Numbered from the stretch's first letter, positions 10,448 to 22,410 are shown. The stretch is 64,000 nt of DNA from Lolium rigidum (GCF_022539505.1 NC_061509.1:212436254-212500253), one strand, 5' to 3'. Numbers and translations are program-made. The notes: generated by a model not told the origin, from the sequence alone.

Positions 10448-11803
10448 ATGGCTGTACAGGCGCAGCAGTACCCCTCCAATCTCCTCTTCCACGATAGGTG
10501 CGCCTCCTCACATCCCCTCCCGTCCTCGGTTGCTTCTCCCAGGCTCGCGCCACTGCAGTCGACGGCACTAGCTGTCCGTCCGCCTGGTTCGGTTTTCGGT
10601 GATCGGTCGGTGGTTCTCATATCCGGGTTCGTCTGATTTACAGAGGCGAGACGGACAGGAAGGAGATGGACATGCCCAAGCCGCAGCAGCTCGCCGGGGT
10701 TTCGCCAGGTCTCTATTTCGCCACCGGAGGAGGTGCGTTGATTGCCAAATTAGGAATCCTCCGGCCGCCCGTGCGGCGCCGTTCGTCGATTGTGACACGT
10801 TCGGGTTTGATTGGTCTCTCTCTTGCAGCCGTGGGTGGGAACCGGAGGAAGCGATCGAGGGAGGCCATGGCTGCGCCCCCACCGGCGCCCGTCAAGGAGG
10901 AGTACATCAACCTGTTCGCGCTCCAGCAGCAGCAGCAGCAGCCGGCGCAGTTTTTCAACATCCACAACAGCAGCAGGGTCGCGTCGGCCTCCCCGTCCCC
11001 CGCCCCGGCGGCGCGCGTGTCCACGGGCCTGCGGCTGGCATTGGACCAGCAGCAGCAGCGGCATCAGCAGCAGATGACTAGTTCCCTCTGCTACGCCGCG
11101 CCCTCCACCTCGCCGTCCCCGCTCGGCTCGCTCTCCGACGAGCTCGCCGGGCAGATGAAACAGCACGGGGAGGAGCTCGACAGATTCATCCGGGAACAGG
11201 TAACAATTCGGTTGCACCTGTGCGCGCGTTCCTTGCCCTGACGCTCTGGCCTGACGCATGCGTTATCTACCTACCTGCCAGGGCGAGCAGCTCCGGCGGG
11301 CCATCGCCGACCGCGTGCGCCACCACAACCGGGCCATCCTGGTGGCGGCGGACAAGTCGGCGTCGCGGCGGCTCCGCGAGAAGTCTCTGGAGGCGGAGCG
11401 CGAGGCGCGGCGCGGGGCCGAGCTGGAGGAGCGGCTGGCGCGGCTCCGGGCGGAGGCGGCGGCGTGGCAGGCGAAGGCGCTCTCGGAGCAGGCCACCGCG
11501 GTCGCGCTCCACGCGCAGCTGCAGCAGGCGGCGGCGCGGGCCTCGTGCGAGGAGCTCGCCGCGGACGGCGCCGAGGCCGGGGGCCCGGCGGAGTCCTCGT
11601 CGTCGGCGTACGTGGACCCTCGCCGCGCCGGGTCCGGGTCGTGCCACGGTTGTCGCCGCGGGCCGGCCACGGTGGTGCTGCTCCCCTGCAGGCACCTGAG
11701 CCTGTGCGGCGGCTGCGTCGCCGCCGGCGAGACGGATGCGGCCATGGCGTGCCCGGTGTGCCGCTGCGTGAGGACCGGCAGCGTGGAGGCCATCCTCTCG
11801 TGA
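10448..11803 (+). CDS. BOI-related RING-type E3 ubiquitin-protein ligase, four exons, 343 aa
   Basis: Exons are 10448-10497, 10644-10732, 10829-11199 and 11282-11803. All three introns are GT-AG and the phases join cleanly into a 343-residue protein. The start MAVQAQQYPSNLLFHDR is the usual N-terminus of the BOI family. Residues 51-58 (NRRKRSRE) form a basic patch that could be a nuclear signal, and a six-glutamine run follows near residue 79. Residues about 171-210 form the conserved WRD-like region before the RING (RRAIADRVRHHNRAILVAAD), followed by a coiled-coil-like alanine/glutamate-rich segment to about 260. The C-terminal RING at about 291-332 has the C3HC4 pattern CHGC, LPCRH, LCGGC and CPVC, and the protein ends GSVEAILS. 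Known BOI proteins ubiquitinate partners such as MYB factors and DELLA-linked targets in stress, cell-death and gibberellin responses. The target here is unknown. No lesion is visible. Confidence 0.93.
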
Positions 11804-13373
11804 CCTGGCCGCGGGGCCACCTCGTTCGGCCGTCCGTCCGTCCTGTGAGTGCTCGATCCATCGAAGCATTGCATCCCGCACAACCGTAGATTATGGTTCA
11901 ATCCAAAGACTGGGAAATAGTAGACCAAGAAATTAGTAGGAACTTAGATTTTTCTTTTTGATCAAGCTTCTGTTCATATTTCCACCTCTTTTTTTTTGTT
12001 ACCGCCGAGGAAATACCCCTCGCTGTGTTATTTAGTAGGAGAATTCAATTGATAAGTTCATTGTTACTACCATCACGCCATCAGTTTCAAACGGTGAATT
12101 GCGCATTGTTAGACGTTGTTTTCCCGGAGACGATCCGTTTCCAAAGTTGGTTATCTTGCTATGATCGTCTTCAAAATGCAAACCCGATGATGCGAAGGGG
12201 CAGATAGTCGTACCGGCCTGCCCGGGATTAGCAAGTAGTAATCGCAACCACTGGTATGATGGCGTCCATTGGATGCGCATTGCCGAAAGTCCCGCGCAAA
12301 ACGTGACCTCTCTGACCGCACCGTGGTTAGGGGAAGCGCGCGTCCTGTGCTGTGGTTTAATGATTTTTGGCAGTTTGGGCGTGGGTTACAGGCCGGTTGT
12401 TAATTACAGGCAAGGTTATGAGAATCCGAGGCACGTCAGGGAAAAAGTTACCGGCAGCGGCAGGCACGGCGGCGTGGGGCGGAGCAATGAACGCCGACGC
12501 CAACGGCACGCGCGTCGCGAGCGGTTGACAATCCACTGCACGGCGCGATGCCCGTGGTAACCGCGAGCGGGGAGTGGTGGGTCCCACCCGTCGGCTCTAT
12601 TGTCTTTCTGAAAGTGGTGGGGCCGGGCTGGCAGAGGGGGCAACGTACGGCTCCTGATCTATCTATCTACGAGAACATACATACCGCCTCTTTTACTTTC
12701 GCAAAGGAAAAGGCTATTCCCAATTTCCCTTCCCTCCTCAACGTCCTTTATTATCTTGACGATCTCGACGGAGCACATTTCACAGCGACCTTTACGCGCA
12801 AGTTGGAACGGGACCGACGGTGCCAAAAGCTGACGCGGTACAGGCCGTAAATCCGGGCGTTGAGCAGCCTAATTAATCGGCCTCGTAGTAAATTAGTAGT
12901 CGGTCCAAATTAAGCGCTCCGCACACAGTACGTCCGGTACAGGGTACATCTCCATTCCAGTCCAGTGCGTACGTACAGCTCAATAAAGATTTGCCCATAG
13001 CCATCGGATCGGTATTCAGTTAGATCGCTCGTTTTCGGTGGCAACAGATCTCTCGCGTCGCGCGTCATTCAGTGATGCATCAGCAGCGCAGGGCAACACG
13101 CCGTGAACCCATCGTGTAATTCGTGTTGTTGCGACTTGGAGCCCCAAAATATTGAGGTTCTCGTTACGCTTTCTATTCTGCCTTGTGGAGTAGTAAATCT
13201 TTGATCTTAGAATCAGTGACATTTGTCCTTACCGCATCTCTAGCAGCAGATCTCGTATTTCGCAACATGTAAGTAGACATTAGCTGATATTTCACGGAAA
13301 ATGTAAATTATGCGCTCACGCCGTGCTAACACCGATCAAATCCGGTAAACCAAAACCGTAACAAAGAATATTT
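11804..13373. other. 3' flank of the BOI-like gene and gene-free DNA
   Basis: The first 150-200 bp are presumably the 3' UTR. I see no canonical AATAAA close to the stop. The rest holds no frame I can support, and nothing that pairs as a transposon end. The final 100 bp (from about 13260) join with sequence after 14778 and probably belong to the interrupted LTR-retrotransposon relic. Confidence 0.4.
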
Positions 13374-14778
13374 TGCAATTTTGGTTTTTTAAAAGGAAGA
13401 CATAAATGCCCAGCTTTAAATTAATAAAGCCATACGGCCACAGGTACAAGGATGCTGATAACAGCTTACAACACCACACACAACACAAGCAAACACAGAT
13501 ATGCAACAAGCCCTGCTTGCAACGGCGAGGACCTTCACGCTCGGTGTCGAGGAAGAAGCACACAGCAGCAAAGACCAGCCACCTCCAGAGGATCAGCACC
13601 AAGGGAACTCCAGCAGCGCACAAATCTCCTCCCTTGCTGCAGAGGGCCCCTGCCCCCTCGCCCTGGATCGAAGGGCGTCGCACCGACAGATCGACAAGGG
13701 TTTGTTCACCCTTGAACAAGGAGAGTTGTTGTCCAAGAGACAGTCATAGGGGCTCGATCTTGCCGGCCTTCTCGCAGCGACCAGCACGCATATGCAGCAA
13801 CAGCTTCGACAGGAACAGCCGAGAGGAAAAGGGAAAACTTGGGGGAAGCCAACGAACACGGAGGTGCAGGGGAGTAGAGCAAGGGCGGGGGCACCCTAGC
13901 CCAGCAACCCTACCAGCTGCAGCAGCAGCCCACAGATCCCTCCAAACAGGAAACACTCACCAGCTACAGTCGGCCCCAGACGGCGCCTCCAGGGAGGGTG
14001 CGACGCCTTGGCGCCGCCGCCGTCCAATCCGACGGATTTTGGGCTTTCGCCCGGGATGGAGGTAGGGGTGGGCAGGAAGGGCCTCAGCGGTGCCTCCAGG
14101 AAGGTGAACGGCGCCTACGGCGTCGCCACCGCTGTGGTCCAAGACCAGGGATTTCTCCCGGCCCCGGTGCACCCCACCTGCTCCCCAGCCGGCATCTGCG
14201 TCGGTGCCGAAGCCGCCGGCAGCCAAGAACCGCGGGGAGGAGAAAGCCTAAGAGGGAGGAGAATATCTGACCTTCGAGATCTGACCTGAGCAGACGGGGC
14301 CGCCCAAGTCCAGCTCGCACCCGCCAATGCCCCGGCGTCCGCACGGCCAGAGCACCGGTTAGCAGCACCCGCGAGCGTCACCGGCCGCGCGGTCAACGTC
14401 GCCACACCACACGAGGTCGCCGTCTCGCAGCCCGACAGAGCCCCCGCCGGGGAACTACCAGAGGAGGCCACCCTGACCTAAGGCTGAGCCAGAGGCCAGC
14501 CAACGGAGCAGGAGATCCCATCGAGCAGTAACCACGGCCGCGACGAACCAGGCACGGCGGTCCTCCATCTAGATGCCACGCGGGGAGCCGAGAGCTCAGA
14601 TCCCCGCCGCCCCCTTCCTCGGCGTCGCTGGCTTGGCCGGCGGCGTCTCTGGGGGCGACGAGGAGGGTGGGGGCGGAGGGAGGAGCGGCGGCGGCGGATC
14701 TAGGGTTTCGCCTCCTCGATCGCCTGGAGGAGGCAACGCAAGGAGAGCGAAACGGTGTTTTTTCTGCAATTTTGGTTT
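13374..14778 (-). mobile_element. Non-LTR retroposon with 14-bp target duplication, no transposition genes
   Basis: TGCAATTTTGGTTT occurs at 13374-13387 and again at 14765-14778 and brackets 13388-14764. Read on the minus strand, the insert begins near 14764, has a GC-rich 5' region with GGCGAAACCCTAGATC around 14700, and ends near 13388 after a TTTATTAATTTAAAGC motif usual at Triticeae LINE-like 3' ends. No reverse transcriptase is present in either strand. It is therefore a non-autonomous or internally deleted retroposon that needed enzymes from elsewhere. Long frames inside it are GC-rich shadows and I do not call genes. Confidence 0.75.
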
Positions 14779-17700
14779 ACACGATCCAACCGGTGTGATG
14801 ACCCAGCGTACCACTGCATGGTGTAGTACACAAGTCGTTGACATAACAAAATCCGAAAAGTTGTATAGAAAATATTCTCGGAATTGGACGAAACAAAAGC
14901 CGAAGTCAATATTTTTCCGTAAAGAAGGCAGAGTCCAGAGGGGAGTCGAAGAGGAGCCACGGGGCCGCTACGCCATGCCTTGGCGCGGCCAGGCCTGGGC
15001 CCGCGCCAAGGGGTGGTGTGGGCCCTCCTGGCCTCCACCGACCTCGCCCTTCCGCCTATTTATTCAGGATCTCGAGGAAAACCTAAACACCCGAGCCTCC
15101 ATACACGAAAAGTTCCGTCGTGGCCGTCATTGCAGACCCTAGCTCGGGAGGGTTCTGAAGCTCTTCCTGGCACGATGCCGGAGGGGGAAATCATCGTCGG
15201 AGGCATCTACATCGCCATGCCCACCTCCAAAGTGATGCATGAGTAGTTCATCCCTGGACTATGGGTCCATAGCAGTAGCTACATGGTTGTCTTCTCCAAT
15301 TTGTGCCTCATGTTTAGATATTGTGAGCTACCCTATATGATCAAGATCATCGTTATGTAATGATACATGTTGTGTTTGCTGGGATCCGATAAATATTGAA
15401 TACTATGTTGAGATCGATTATATATTTTTGTTATATGTTATTTGTGATCTTGCATGTTCTTCGTTGCTAGTAGATAGTCTGGCCAAGTAGATGCCTCTAG
15501 TAAGTTCATGCCTCTAGTTTTCTGGAAGAGTGACACTAACTTCTAAGATTGTAGATGTGTTGTTGCTACTAGGGAGGAAACAATAATATTTTATCTGAGG
15601 GTAATTCTATTATTTACTTTACACACATTGCTTAATGCGATAATCTGTTGCTTGCAACTTAATGCTGGAAGGAGTTCAGACGATAACCGGAAGATGGATT
15701 ATTACTCATAGACGAAGTTGGATTACGGTCTATGTATTATGTCTCAAACGAATCTCATAGTAATCATCTTGTCATGTATGGTCGGTATTCTGTCAATTGC
15801 CTAGCAGTAATTTGTTCACCCAACATGTTATTTATCTTTATGGAGAGACACCTCTAGTGAACTGTGGACCCCGGTCATTTTCTTTAGACTGATAAATTCA
15901 TCAAGTGCAATCCTGCTCTGTTTACTTACTGCAAACACTGTTCTCTTTAATTACTGCAAACATCTATTTCCACTCGATACGTTTAATCCTTTATGTTCGG
16001 CAAAACCGGTGAGATTGACAACCTCACTGTAAGTTGGGGAAAACTATTTTGGTTCTGTTGTGTGCAGGTTCCACGTTGTTGCTGACGCCGGTAGTGCGCC
16101 CTGCCAATAGTCAGCTCGCAACACCTTCAGAAGTCACGCCTTCCTCGTACTAGTCGATTAAACCTTGGTTTCTTACTGAGAGAAAAATTTCTACTGTGCT
16201 TATCATACCTTCCTCTTGGGTTTTCCCAACGGTGTGCAATCTACGCTCATCAATCTCTAAGGGTGACTTCTTTTGGGCTTCTACTCTGGCTTATAGGTCC
16301 CAAACAGCTGAAGCCCAAAAGATGAGGTTAGTTTACGGGGGCTTCCTCCCACCGCGAAGCCCATATCGTGTGTGTAGCGAGAAACTGGTGGGGAGCAGTT
16401 TCTGAGCAGTTTCCCGAGCTTCTCACCCAACCCGAATCGGTATGCAACATAACGCTCGACAGGACCCAGGCAGTCCCGAATGATTCCATCGCATGGTGAC
16501 CCGAGCAGCCGAGCTAGGGTTCCCCAACCGCCGCCGCCGCCGCCGCTCACAGCCGCTGACCCTGCCGTCGTCACCGTAGCTCCGGAAGGGCACCAGAGGC
16601 GCCACCCCCACGAATCCCTCCTTTTCTCACCCTGCATCGCCCGCCTCTGCATCCGCATCAAGCACGATGCCACCTCTGCATCCGCCGCCGACGAGCTCTC
16701 CGCTTCCGCCCCCGCCGGCCAACCATCGACCTCGTCCTCCCCCAGCTGTGCCCTTCCCCACCGACGCCGACCTCAGCTCGTCCTGCCCCGACGAACTCAT
16801 CCTCCCCAACGCTCCACGATCTACCTTGTCCTCGATTCGGTCAATGGTGGCGTCACAGCCATGGGTAAGTAGCTCCTTCCAATGTTTTCTGGTATTCTGC
16901 TAGTCAATTTGTTATGTGGATCAGGAGGACCTGGGTACGTATGAACAAGGCGTAATGTTATGTGGCTGATTTGTATTTGTAATGTCCTAATGTCATTTGA
17001 ATTTGTACTGTCATCACTATGTCATTTGAATTTGTACCACTGGATCAACATATGTTGCTGATTTGGATTTGTACTGTTATAATTCCGTATTGTCATCACT
17101 CTACTGTCAACACCATGTTTTTATTATCATCTGACTTTTCTTAATTTTCTTGATTTATTTTTTGGCTCATTATCTACTTAAAAGCAACATATATGATATC
17201 ATCACTCATTTTTAGAGCACATATCAAATTTTGGGGCTTTATAGACATTTTACAAACCAACACAATAAATAAGCCATAATTTTAGAAGCCCAAAAGAATA
17301 GGAGTAACTAGCTTCTAGGAGCTTCTACCCACCACAGTTTCTCCCCACCGAAACGTAGAAGCCGGCTTATGCATAAGCATAAGCCCAAAAGAAGTCACCC
17401 TAATTCGGTTGTGGATGTGTGCCCCAAAAACTTTCTAAAGATCCAGTTTCGGTCTTGAGGAAATCCCTTAGTGGACAAGTGAGTTAGACCCTTGTGGCGT
17501 TGCTCAGTGAAGAAATGGGTGAAGCCTTTGTGGCGTTTGTTAGGCCTTTGTGGAGACCACACCCCTCCAAACACGTAGACGTACTTTCCCTCAAAAGGAA
17601 GGAACTACGAGAATCATCCTTGTGTCTCCGTGTGCTTCACTCTCGGTTACCTCTATCCTTGATTGCCCTATTATATCTTGTCTAGCTATATCTTGTTTAG

Positions 17701-17841
17701 TTGTATACCTTGTCATTTAGGGAAATTCACGTAGTTGCATATCTAGAGAATTTACCTTTCTGTTAAACCTAAATTGAAAAAAACTAAAAATTGGGTAGCA
17801 CCTAATCACCCGCCCTTTAGGTGCGGCATACGATCCTTTCA
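14779..17841 (+). mobile_element. LTR-retrotransposon relic interrupted by two younger elements
   Basis: The sequence after 14778 (TACACAAGTCGTTGACATAA, later TGGACTATGGGTCCATAGCA near 15256, GGTGAGATTGACAACCTCAC near 16009 and GGTTCCACGTTG near 16067) is characteristic of an abundant Triticeae LTR-retrotransposon. The part from 17401 ends GTGCGGCATACGATCCTTTC (17821-17840), a known LTR terminus followed normally by a primer-binding site, which is missing here. No gag or pol remains. The relic is split by the retroposon at 13374-14778 and the Harbinger element at 16261-17400. The two halves may derive from one or two elements; I cannot name the family with certainty. Confidence 0.6.
16261..17400. 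mobile_element. PIF/Harbinger element with TAA target duplication
   Basis: GGGTGACTTCTTTTGGGCTT at 16261-16280 is exactly inverted at 17381-17400, and TAA flanks both sides (16258-16260 and 17401-17403). The 1140-bp interior has a GC-rich proline-coding part around 16500-16850 and an AT-rich right half, without a transposase. It sits inside the LTR-retrotransposon relic, so it is younger than that relic. Confidence 0.85.
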
Positions 17842-18360
17842 CCCCCGCCATTGCCCCCCCCCCCCCCCCTCGGTCTTCGGCCGAGCTCGCGGAATAGCTG
17901 TTGCCGCGGCCTTGGCCACGGCTGCAACAACGACAACTTCTGGGGCAACAACTGGGACGAAGACGTTGGTGCCCACGCGCTTCCTCTTCTTGAGGAAAGA
18001 AGCTGCGGTGGCCGGGGCATCCGCGCGTACTGCCAAAGCCCCGGGAGGTGGCGGTTGAGGCCCGTGAGCTCGTCGGCGGCCAGCGGGAGCTATGAGAGGT
18101 CCATGACGTCGAACCCGGCAAGTGGTGGCGGCGTCGCGGAAGCGGAAAAGGATAGGCTGAAACTTTCGTCCCGCCAATTGAGATGGGAACTGTGGGTCGC
18201 ACGCAATTTCGCCGCGGTTGGGGGAGGAACTTTTCAGGGCCGTACTTATTTTCTCGGGTCGCGCCTTTTACGGGATCTGATCAATGGGTGAAACCAAGCG
18301 TAAACCATAAGGTAGTATTTTACAGTTTTTACGAGTTTACGGAATCTATTAAAGATGCTC
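17842..18360 (-). mobile_element. Truncated Harbinger fragment with an ORF1 remnant
   Basis: The right terminus AATCTATTAAAGATGCTC ends at 18360 and is followed by TTA, matching GAGCATCTTTAATAGATT-type Harbinger ends. The left end is lost at the junction with the LTR relic near 17841. On the minus strand, an ATG at about 18104 opens MDLS, a stop, then LPLAADELTGLN, which looks like the beginning of a Harbinger ORF1 protein. A run of C at about 17857-17870 lies in the interior. Non-functional. Confidence 0.55.
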
Positions 18361-18750
18361 TTATTCTGGTTTTCAAGGGTCTTATCTGTTAGAGATCTCT
18401 GGGTACGTACGCGACGGAGTGGCGAGTTCCCACGCTTCACGAACAATGCGCATCCAATTGTGAACCCGTCTGGTGGCTCCATGTGGGATGGTCGTCGCAC
18501 CCACATTGCCGTTGCGACTTGCGAGGAAAGGCGAGTGATCGATCTTCTCGAACAGAGGATCGCTGGGAATACGTGCTTGCTGCTTACCAGTAAAGCGCTA
18601 GCTAGCTAGCCAATCGGCTAGTACTACATCAAATTCAATCCACGAGTGGTTCTTTGTTGCCGAAGTACGTCAATCAGATCAACAGATGTGGTTCTTTTTT
18701 CATGGATTAACTCAGTCATCCGTCCGTTCATATCTGATCTGATCCTGTGA
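18361..18750. other. Gene-free stretch
   Basis: No frame, RNA gene or repeat end that I can support. Low-copy-looking DNA between a Harbinger end and the LINE poly(A) tail. Confidence 0.4.
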
Positions 18751-19670
18751 TTTTTTTTTTTTTTTTTTTTTTGCATGGAAACATTAAGGCTTTATTCAAC
18801 TTCGGACACACTCACTCTGTCAGCCATAAGACTAGACACGAGAAAGCTAGGGGGTTGTTCCATCCAGCAACTCGTAACCTCCAGTGTGCAAGCATGTTTA
18901 GCACAAAGGTGAGCTAGAGTGTTGGACGATCTTATTACATGTTGAATTCTAAAAGAAATAAAAGAAAACAGTAGCCCTTCAATTTCTTGTATGATAGGCG
19001 CAACCACTGCGCGGGAACCAGCGCGCGAGTCCCAGAGATCAACTATCTCTAAACAATCCACTTCCATCACCACTCGCGAAAATCCACGGAGCTTTGCAAA
19101 AATCACTCCATCTCTCAGAGCCATGGCTTCAGCAATTAAGGGATCCGAGATCCCAGGGTAGGGCTTACTCCATGCTCCAATAAAACCGGCAGCATCGCGA
19201 ACAACACCACCCGCTCCACCTTTCCTAGCATCAAAGGAAATCCCCGCATCAGTATTGATTTTCACCCAACCATCATCTGGAGGTTTCCATCCATGACCCG
19301 GCAGAATTCTGGCATGCATCATCGGAACATCAAGCAGTGCCAACATATCTCTTGTCATTTGCATTGAATGACCAGGATCAAAGCCTGCTTTATCATGTGT
19401 AATGTTGTTCCTAGATGTTCAGATTGCCCACATGACTGTCACAATTTTTGGTCGATCAGCGTCAGCTACAATTGGATCACACAGAATGTCTCTTGTCCAA
19501 GTATCCGGATGTAAATCTGGTAACTTGACATCTAACCAATGATGTGCTTCTGTCCAGAATTTCCTAGCATGGGAGCACTTCACTAGAGCATGCATCATAT
19601 CCTCATCTGCAGACAAGCATTGTATGCCGTATTTCCATGCCATGGGCATGTCGCATCCGCTCGTCAGGGA
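18751..19670 (-). mobile_element. 5'-truncated LINE, 3' end with poly(A)
   Basis: Read on the minus strand, the element ends in a run of 22 A (18751-18772) after an AATAAA signal (GTTGAATAAAGCC near 18795). It contains only the last part of ORF2. The 5' break lies near 19670, where the LINE coding similarity stops. I could not find a convincing target duplication. Confidence 0.8.
18792..19670 (-). pseudogene. LINE ORF2 C-terminus: zinc-finger region and RNase H domain
   Basis: One frame runs from about 19670 down to the stop at 18792-18794, broken by a TGA at 19419-19421 in the place of a tryptophan (MWAI, stop, TSRNN). The first part, AWKYGIQCLSADEDMMHALV and KCSHARKFW, is the zf-RVT region of plant LINEs. 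The second part has the RVT_3/RNase H signature: WKPPDDGWVKINTDAG, GGAGGVVRD, then AEAMALRDG, VVMEVDCLEIV and SNTLAHLCAKHA. The acidic residues expected for RNase H are visible (D in NTDAG, E in AEAMAL, D in EVDC). Truncation removes the endonuclease and reverse transcriptase. Confidence 0.85.
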
Positions 19671-20470
19671 GAAGAAATGATTGCTTTTTTTTTTCTGGAG
19701 AAAGAATTTGGATGCTTTGGTGGGTTGGGAATCCATCACAAGTAAAAGACGAGCTCACAGACCAGTGCGTCTCAACCAGATGTTTTAAACATATTTATTG
19801 CTTTATTTTTCTTTTGCTGGCTGAAAGTCTTGGGAATTCTAACCTATTTTTTTAAAAAAGAAAATGATACATTGGTCGGTTAAACTTTTAATTTTTTTTC
19901 TCATAGTTGTGAAAAAGATTTTCAAAATAGTTTTATGAAAAGCTGCGTGTGAGTTAATAATTGGCCACGAGTTAAAAAAAAATCGTGCAGTTCAAAAAAT
20001 GTTTGCGTGGAGAAAAAGCGTGCATACTTCAGAAAAATTGTTCATTTTAAAAAGTCCATGTGAGAGAAAAACATTCAACCAAAAAGCATTCATATCACTG
20101 TGAAAACTAAAAAAAATGGTCAGTACTTTACATTTATGAGGTTCTAAGAAATGTAGATGAGCTTTAAACAAAGGCTTGTGATTCCATAGACCCCCTAATC
20201 TCAAAACAAAGTAAACCACCAAGGAGGCATCTTCCTGAGTGAAACACAAGAACGGCTGAGATTAAACGATAATTACTAGGTGTTTTTACAATTTGTATTG
20301 TTGAAAAGTGTTCGCACGGTTTTAAAAAAATCTCCGTATAATTCATAACAATGATCATGTGAAATCGGAAGTTCATGGAAACAAGAAATCGGTAGTATGG
20401 ATGAATGTTGATAATCTCCTATTGGCCCCCTCCAGTCGATAAACCTCGATGTTTCAAAAGTGGAATTCAC
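19671..20470. other. AT-rich gene-free stretch
   Basis: No supported gene. Short A- and T-runs (around 19685, 19850 and 19975) suggest old retroposon debris. Similarity to copy A begins near 20400-20480. Confidence 0.4.
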
Positions 20471-21444
20471 ACTTCTTTTAATAGAGTGCGTGTGTATGTG
20501 CATCTTCGTGCTTTGGTAAGATGCTTATAGAAAGAAAAGATTTATCCGTGGCCTCATAGTCTAAATAGAGTTTACAAATTTCCATACAAGCTTATGTGTC
20601 AGCGGATTAAATCCTTTAAACTAACATAGCAGATCTGAAGAAAAATAAGAACTGAACAAATGTTTAGTGAACATGAATTATTCTGTAACTATCGGCAAGA
20701 AGGCTTCAGATTTTTGAGTAATAGGGCTACTTGATGGTTGGCATGTGCAGTGATAACATGGGGAAATAGTGAACACATGTTAAATCTTCATGTAAATGTT
20801 AAAAATACGATATTGTATTATGCTCAAGTTCAATTTGTGTGTTTTATAAAAAAGTCATATGTACATGGTCAAAAACCAAAAGGGTTAATTATTGGTTTGC
20901 CATTACTGTCCGCGCATGACTCAGTTTTGCCACTAGAACAGAATGGTGCTCAGTTTTGCCACCGCTTCTGGCGCAGCTGCTCCATCGAGGCCAAACGGCC
21001 AGGCTTCAAACGTTTCCGTCTCTCGCCGTTACTCGAAAGTGGGGCCGGATCTTACGGTAGGACCGCGCAATGACAAATAGGTGTAGGTGAAGACCGAACT
21101 ACCCTCGCTCCCGCCACACAGCCCACACACCGATCCACCGCACCCACCACCATCCGCGCCCCTGCCGGCACCACCTGCGACGCCACCACCCGCGCGCCGC
21201 GCGGCCGTCCCGCGTGGACACCTTCTCCACCGCCACCACCTCCGGGAGCACCTGCTCCGCCCCACCGTCTTGCGACGTAGTCGCTCGTTCCGCCGCACGC
21301 CCTCCACCCGCTCGACGAAATGGCTAGTGGCGGCGACGGCCTTACATTCTTATTCGGACAAACTACATGACCGAAACAGACAACAAACTACATGCCATGC
21401 TTTAACCCTTAACCTTTCCTATGATAAACTTGGCCCTTGTCCTT

Positions 21445-21935
21445 GCCTCTACCAATCTTCGGTGTCTCTTTCATCTTCTTCATGCCCTTCTTCAGCCAAG
21501 CACAACATAACTCCAGCCTTCACCTTTTCTTCAAGATTTGGTGACACATGGTACCTTCTCGGTTTGGGAGTAGGTTTTGGTCCGTCTCGTTGGAAGTTGG
21601 ATGACTCGTGTAGTCCTAAAGCACTCACCTAGCCGTCTGGGGTAACAGCCTGCTTGTTGCTCTTCCCTCAGCTCTAGCAGCGACTTCTTCCTCCTCCCCG
21701 CGCTTTGCAGCAGCAGCCTTCCCTCTCTTCCAAGGTTCTCCTACGATAAACTAGCAAGTGCTTGTCTCGCCCTAGCCATGGAAGCACTTCGGACGAGAGA
21801 GGCATCTCCGGAGCCGGAGGCACCGATGAGAGCCGATGCTCCTCCTCCAACTCATGGCATTGTCCATCTTTGTTTGCATTTCGGTTCGGTAGATGGATGC
21901 CATTTATAGGATGCAAGCACAATGGCATCAGCACA
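21445..21935 (-). pseudogene. Unidentified coding fragment inside the MULE
   Basis: On the minus strand one frame (from about 21935) reads CLHPINGIHLPNRNANKDGQ, then CHELEEEHRLSSVPPAPEMP, and becomes a basic region. Further on, another frame gives GPKPTPKPRRYHVSPNLEEK followed by VKAGVMLCLAEEGHEEDERD and a stop near 21445. The amino-acid texture looks like real coding sequence, but the frame changes and no family is recognised. It may be the end of the element's own protein or a captured host exon. Confidence 0.4.
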
Positions 21936-22118
21936 CGAGCTGAACAGAAGGCACACTAGCTGAACACATATAGACAAGTCCTTGAGTTTGATCTGTAATG
22001 TCTAGCCAGAAAAGGGAAAAGAATATTCTCTATATTGGGCTTGGGCATAATTAACTTTTCAGTCGACCTGCCATATTCACAAGAATATTCTCTGATTAAC
22101 ATTGTCTCTATATTACAG

Positions 22119-22410
22119 GGCCTCATCAATGCAGTGAAGAAAGTTTTCCCTGATTCGAACATAGGCACCGTGTGAGACACGTTTACCAGAATTTTCACAA
22201 GAAACACAACGGGCAAACTCGACGAATGATCTATGGGCGATTGCAAGGTCTACAAATATTCCAACTTGGGAAAGAAATATGGAAAAAATGAAAGTGGACA
22301 GTGCGTAAGCTTGGGCATGGGTGGAGGAATTGCAGCCAAATACATGGATTAAAGCTTTCTTCAATGATTTCCCAAAATGTGACATGCTTCCGAATAATCA
22401 TTCTAAGTAT
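22119..22410 (+). pseudogene. MuDR-type transposase fragment
   Basis: After an intron-like acceptor (ATTACAG) at 22112-22118 the three plus frames in turn spell the conserved MULE transposase block: GLINAVKKVFPDS, then VRHVYQNFHKKHNG, then LWAIARSTNIPTWERNMEKM and ELQPNTWIKAFFNDFPKCDM. At least two frameshifts and stops (TGA near 22173, TAA near 22300) break it. This is the region just after the second catalytic aspartate in MULE transposases. The rest of the gene is missing, so the element cannot move itself. Confidence 0.85.

Noticed and set aside
10599..11259. Long frames on both strands over the BOI-like gene
   Set aside because: Shadows of exon 3 in GC-rich DNA; the spliced RING protein explains the locus.
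11263..11928. 221-codon minus-strand frame opposite exon 4
   Set aside because: Antisense of the conserved coiled-coil and RING exon, with no independent support.
13406..14065. 219-codon plus-strand frame
   Set aside because: It lies antisense in a retroposon insert and has no family features.
14573..15142. 189-codon plus-strand frame
   Set aside because: It crosses the target duplication at 14765-14778, joining two unrelated elements.
21087..21632. 181-codon plus-strand frame in the MULE
   Set aside because: Proline-rich low-complexity start followed by the antisense of a better minus-strand frame.
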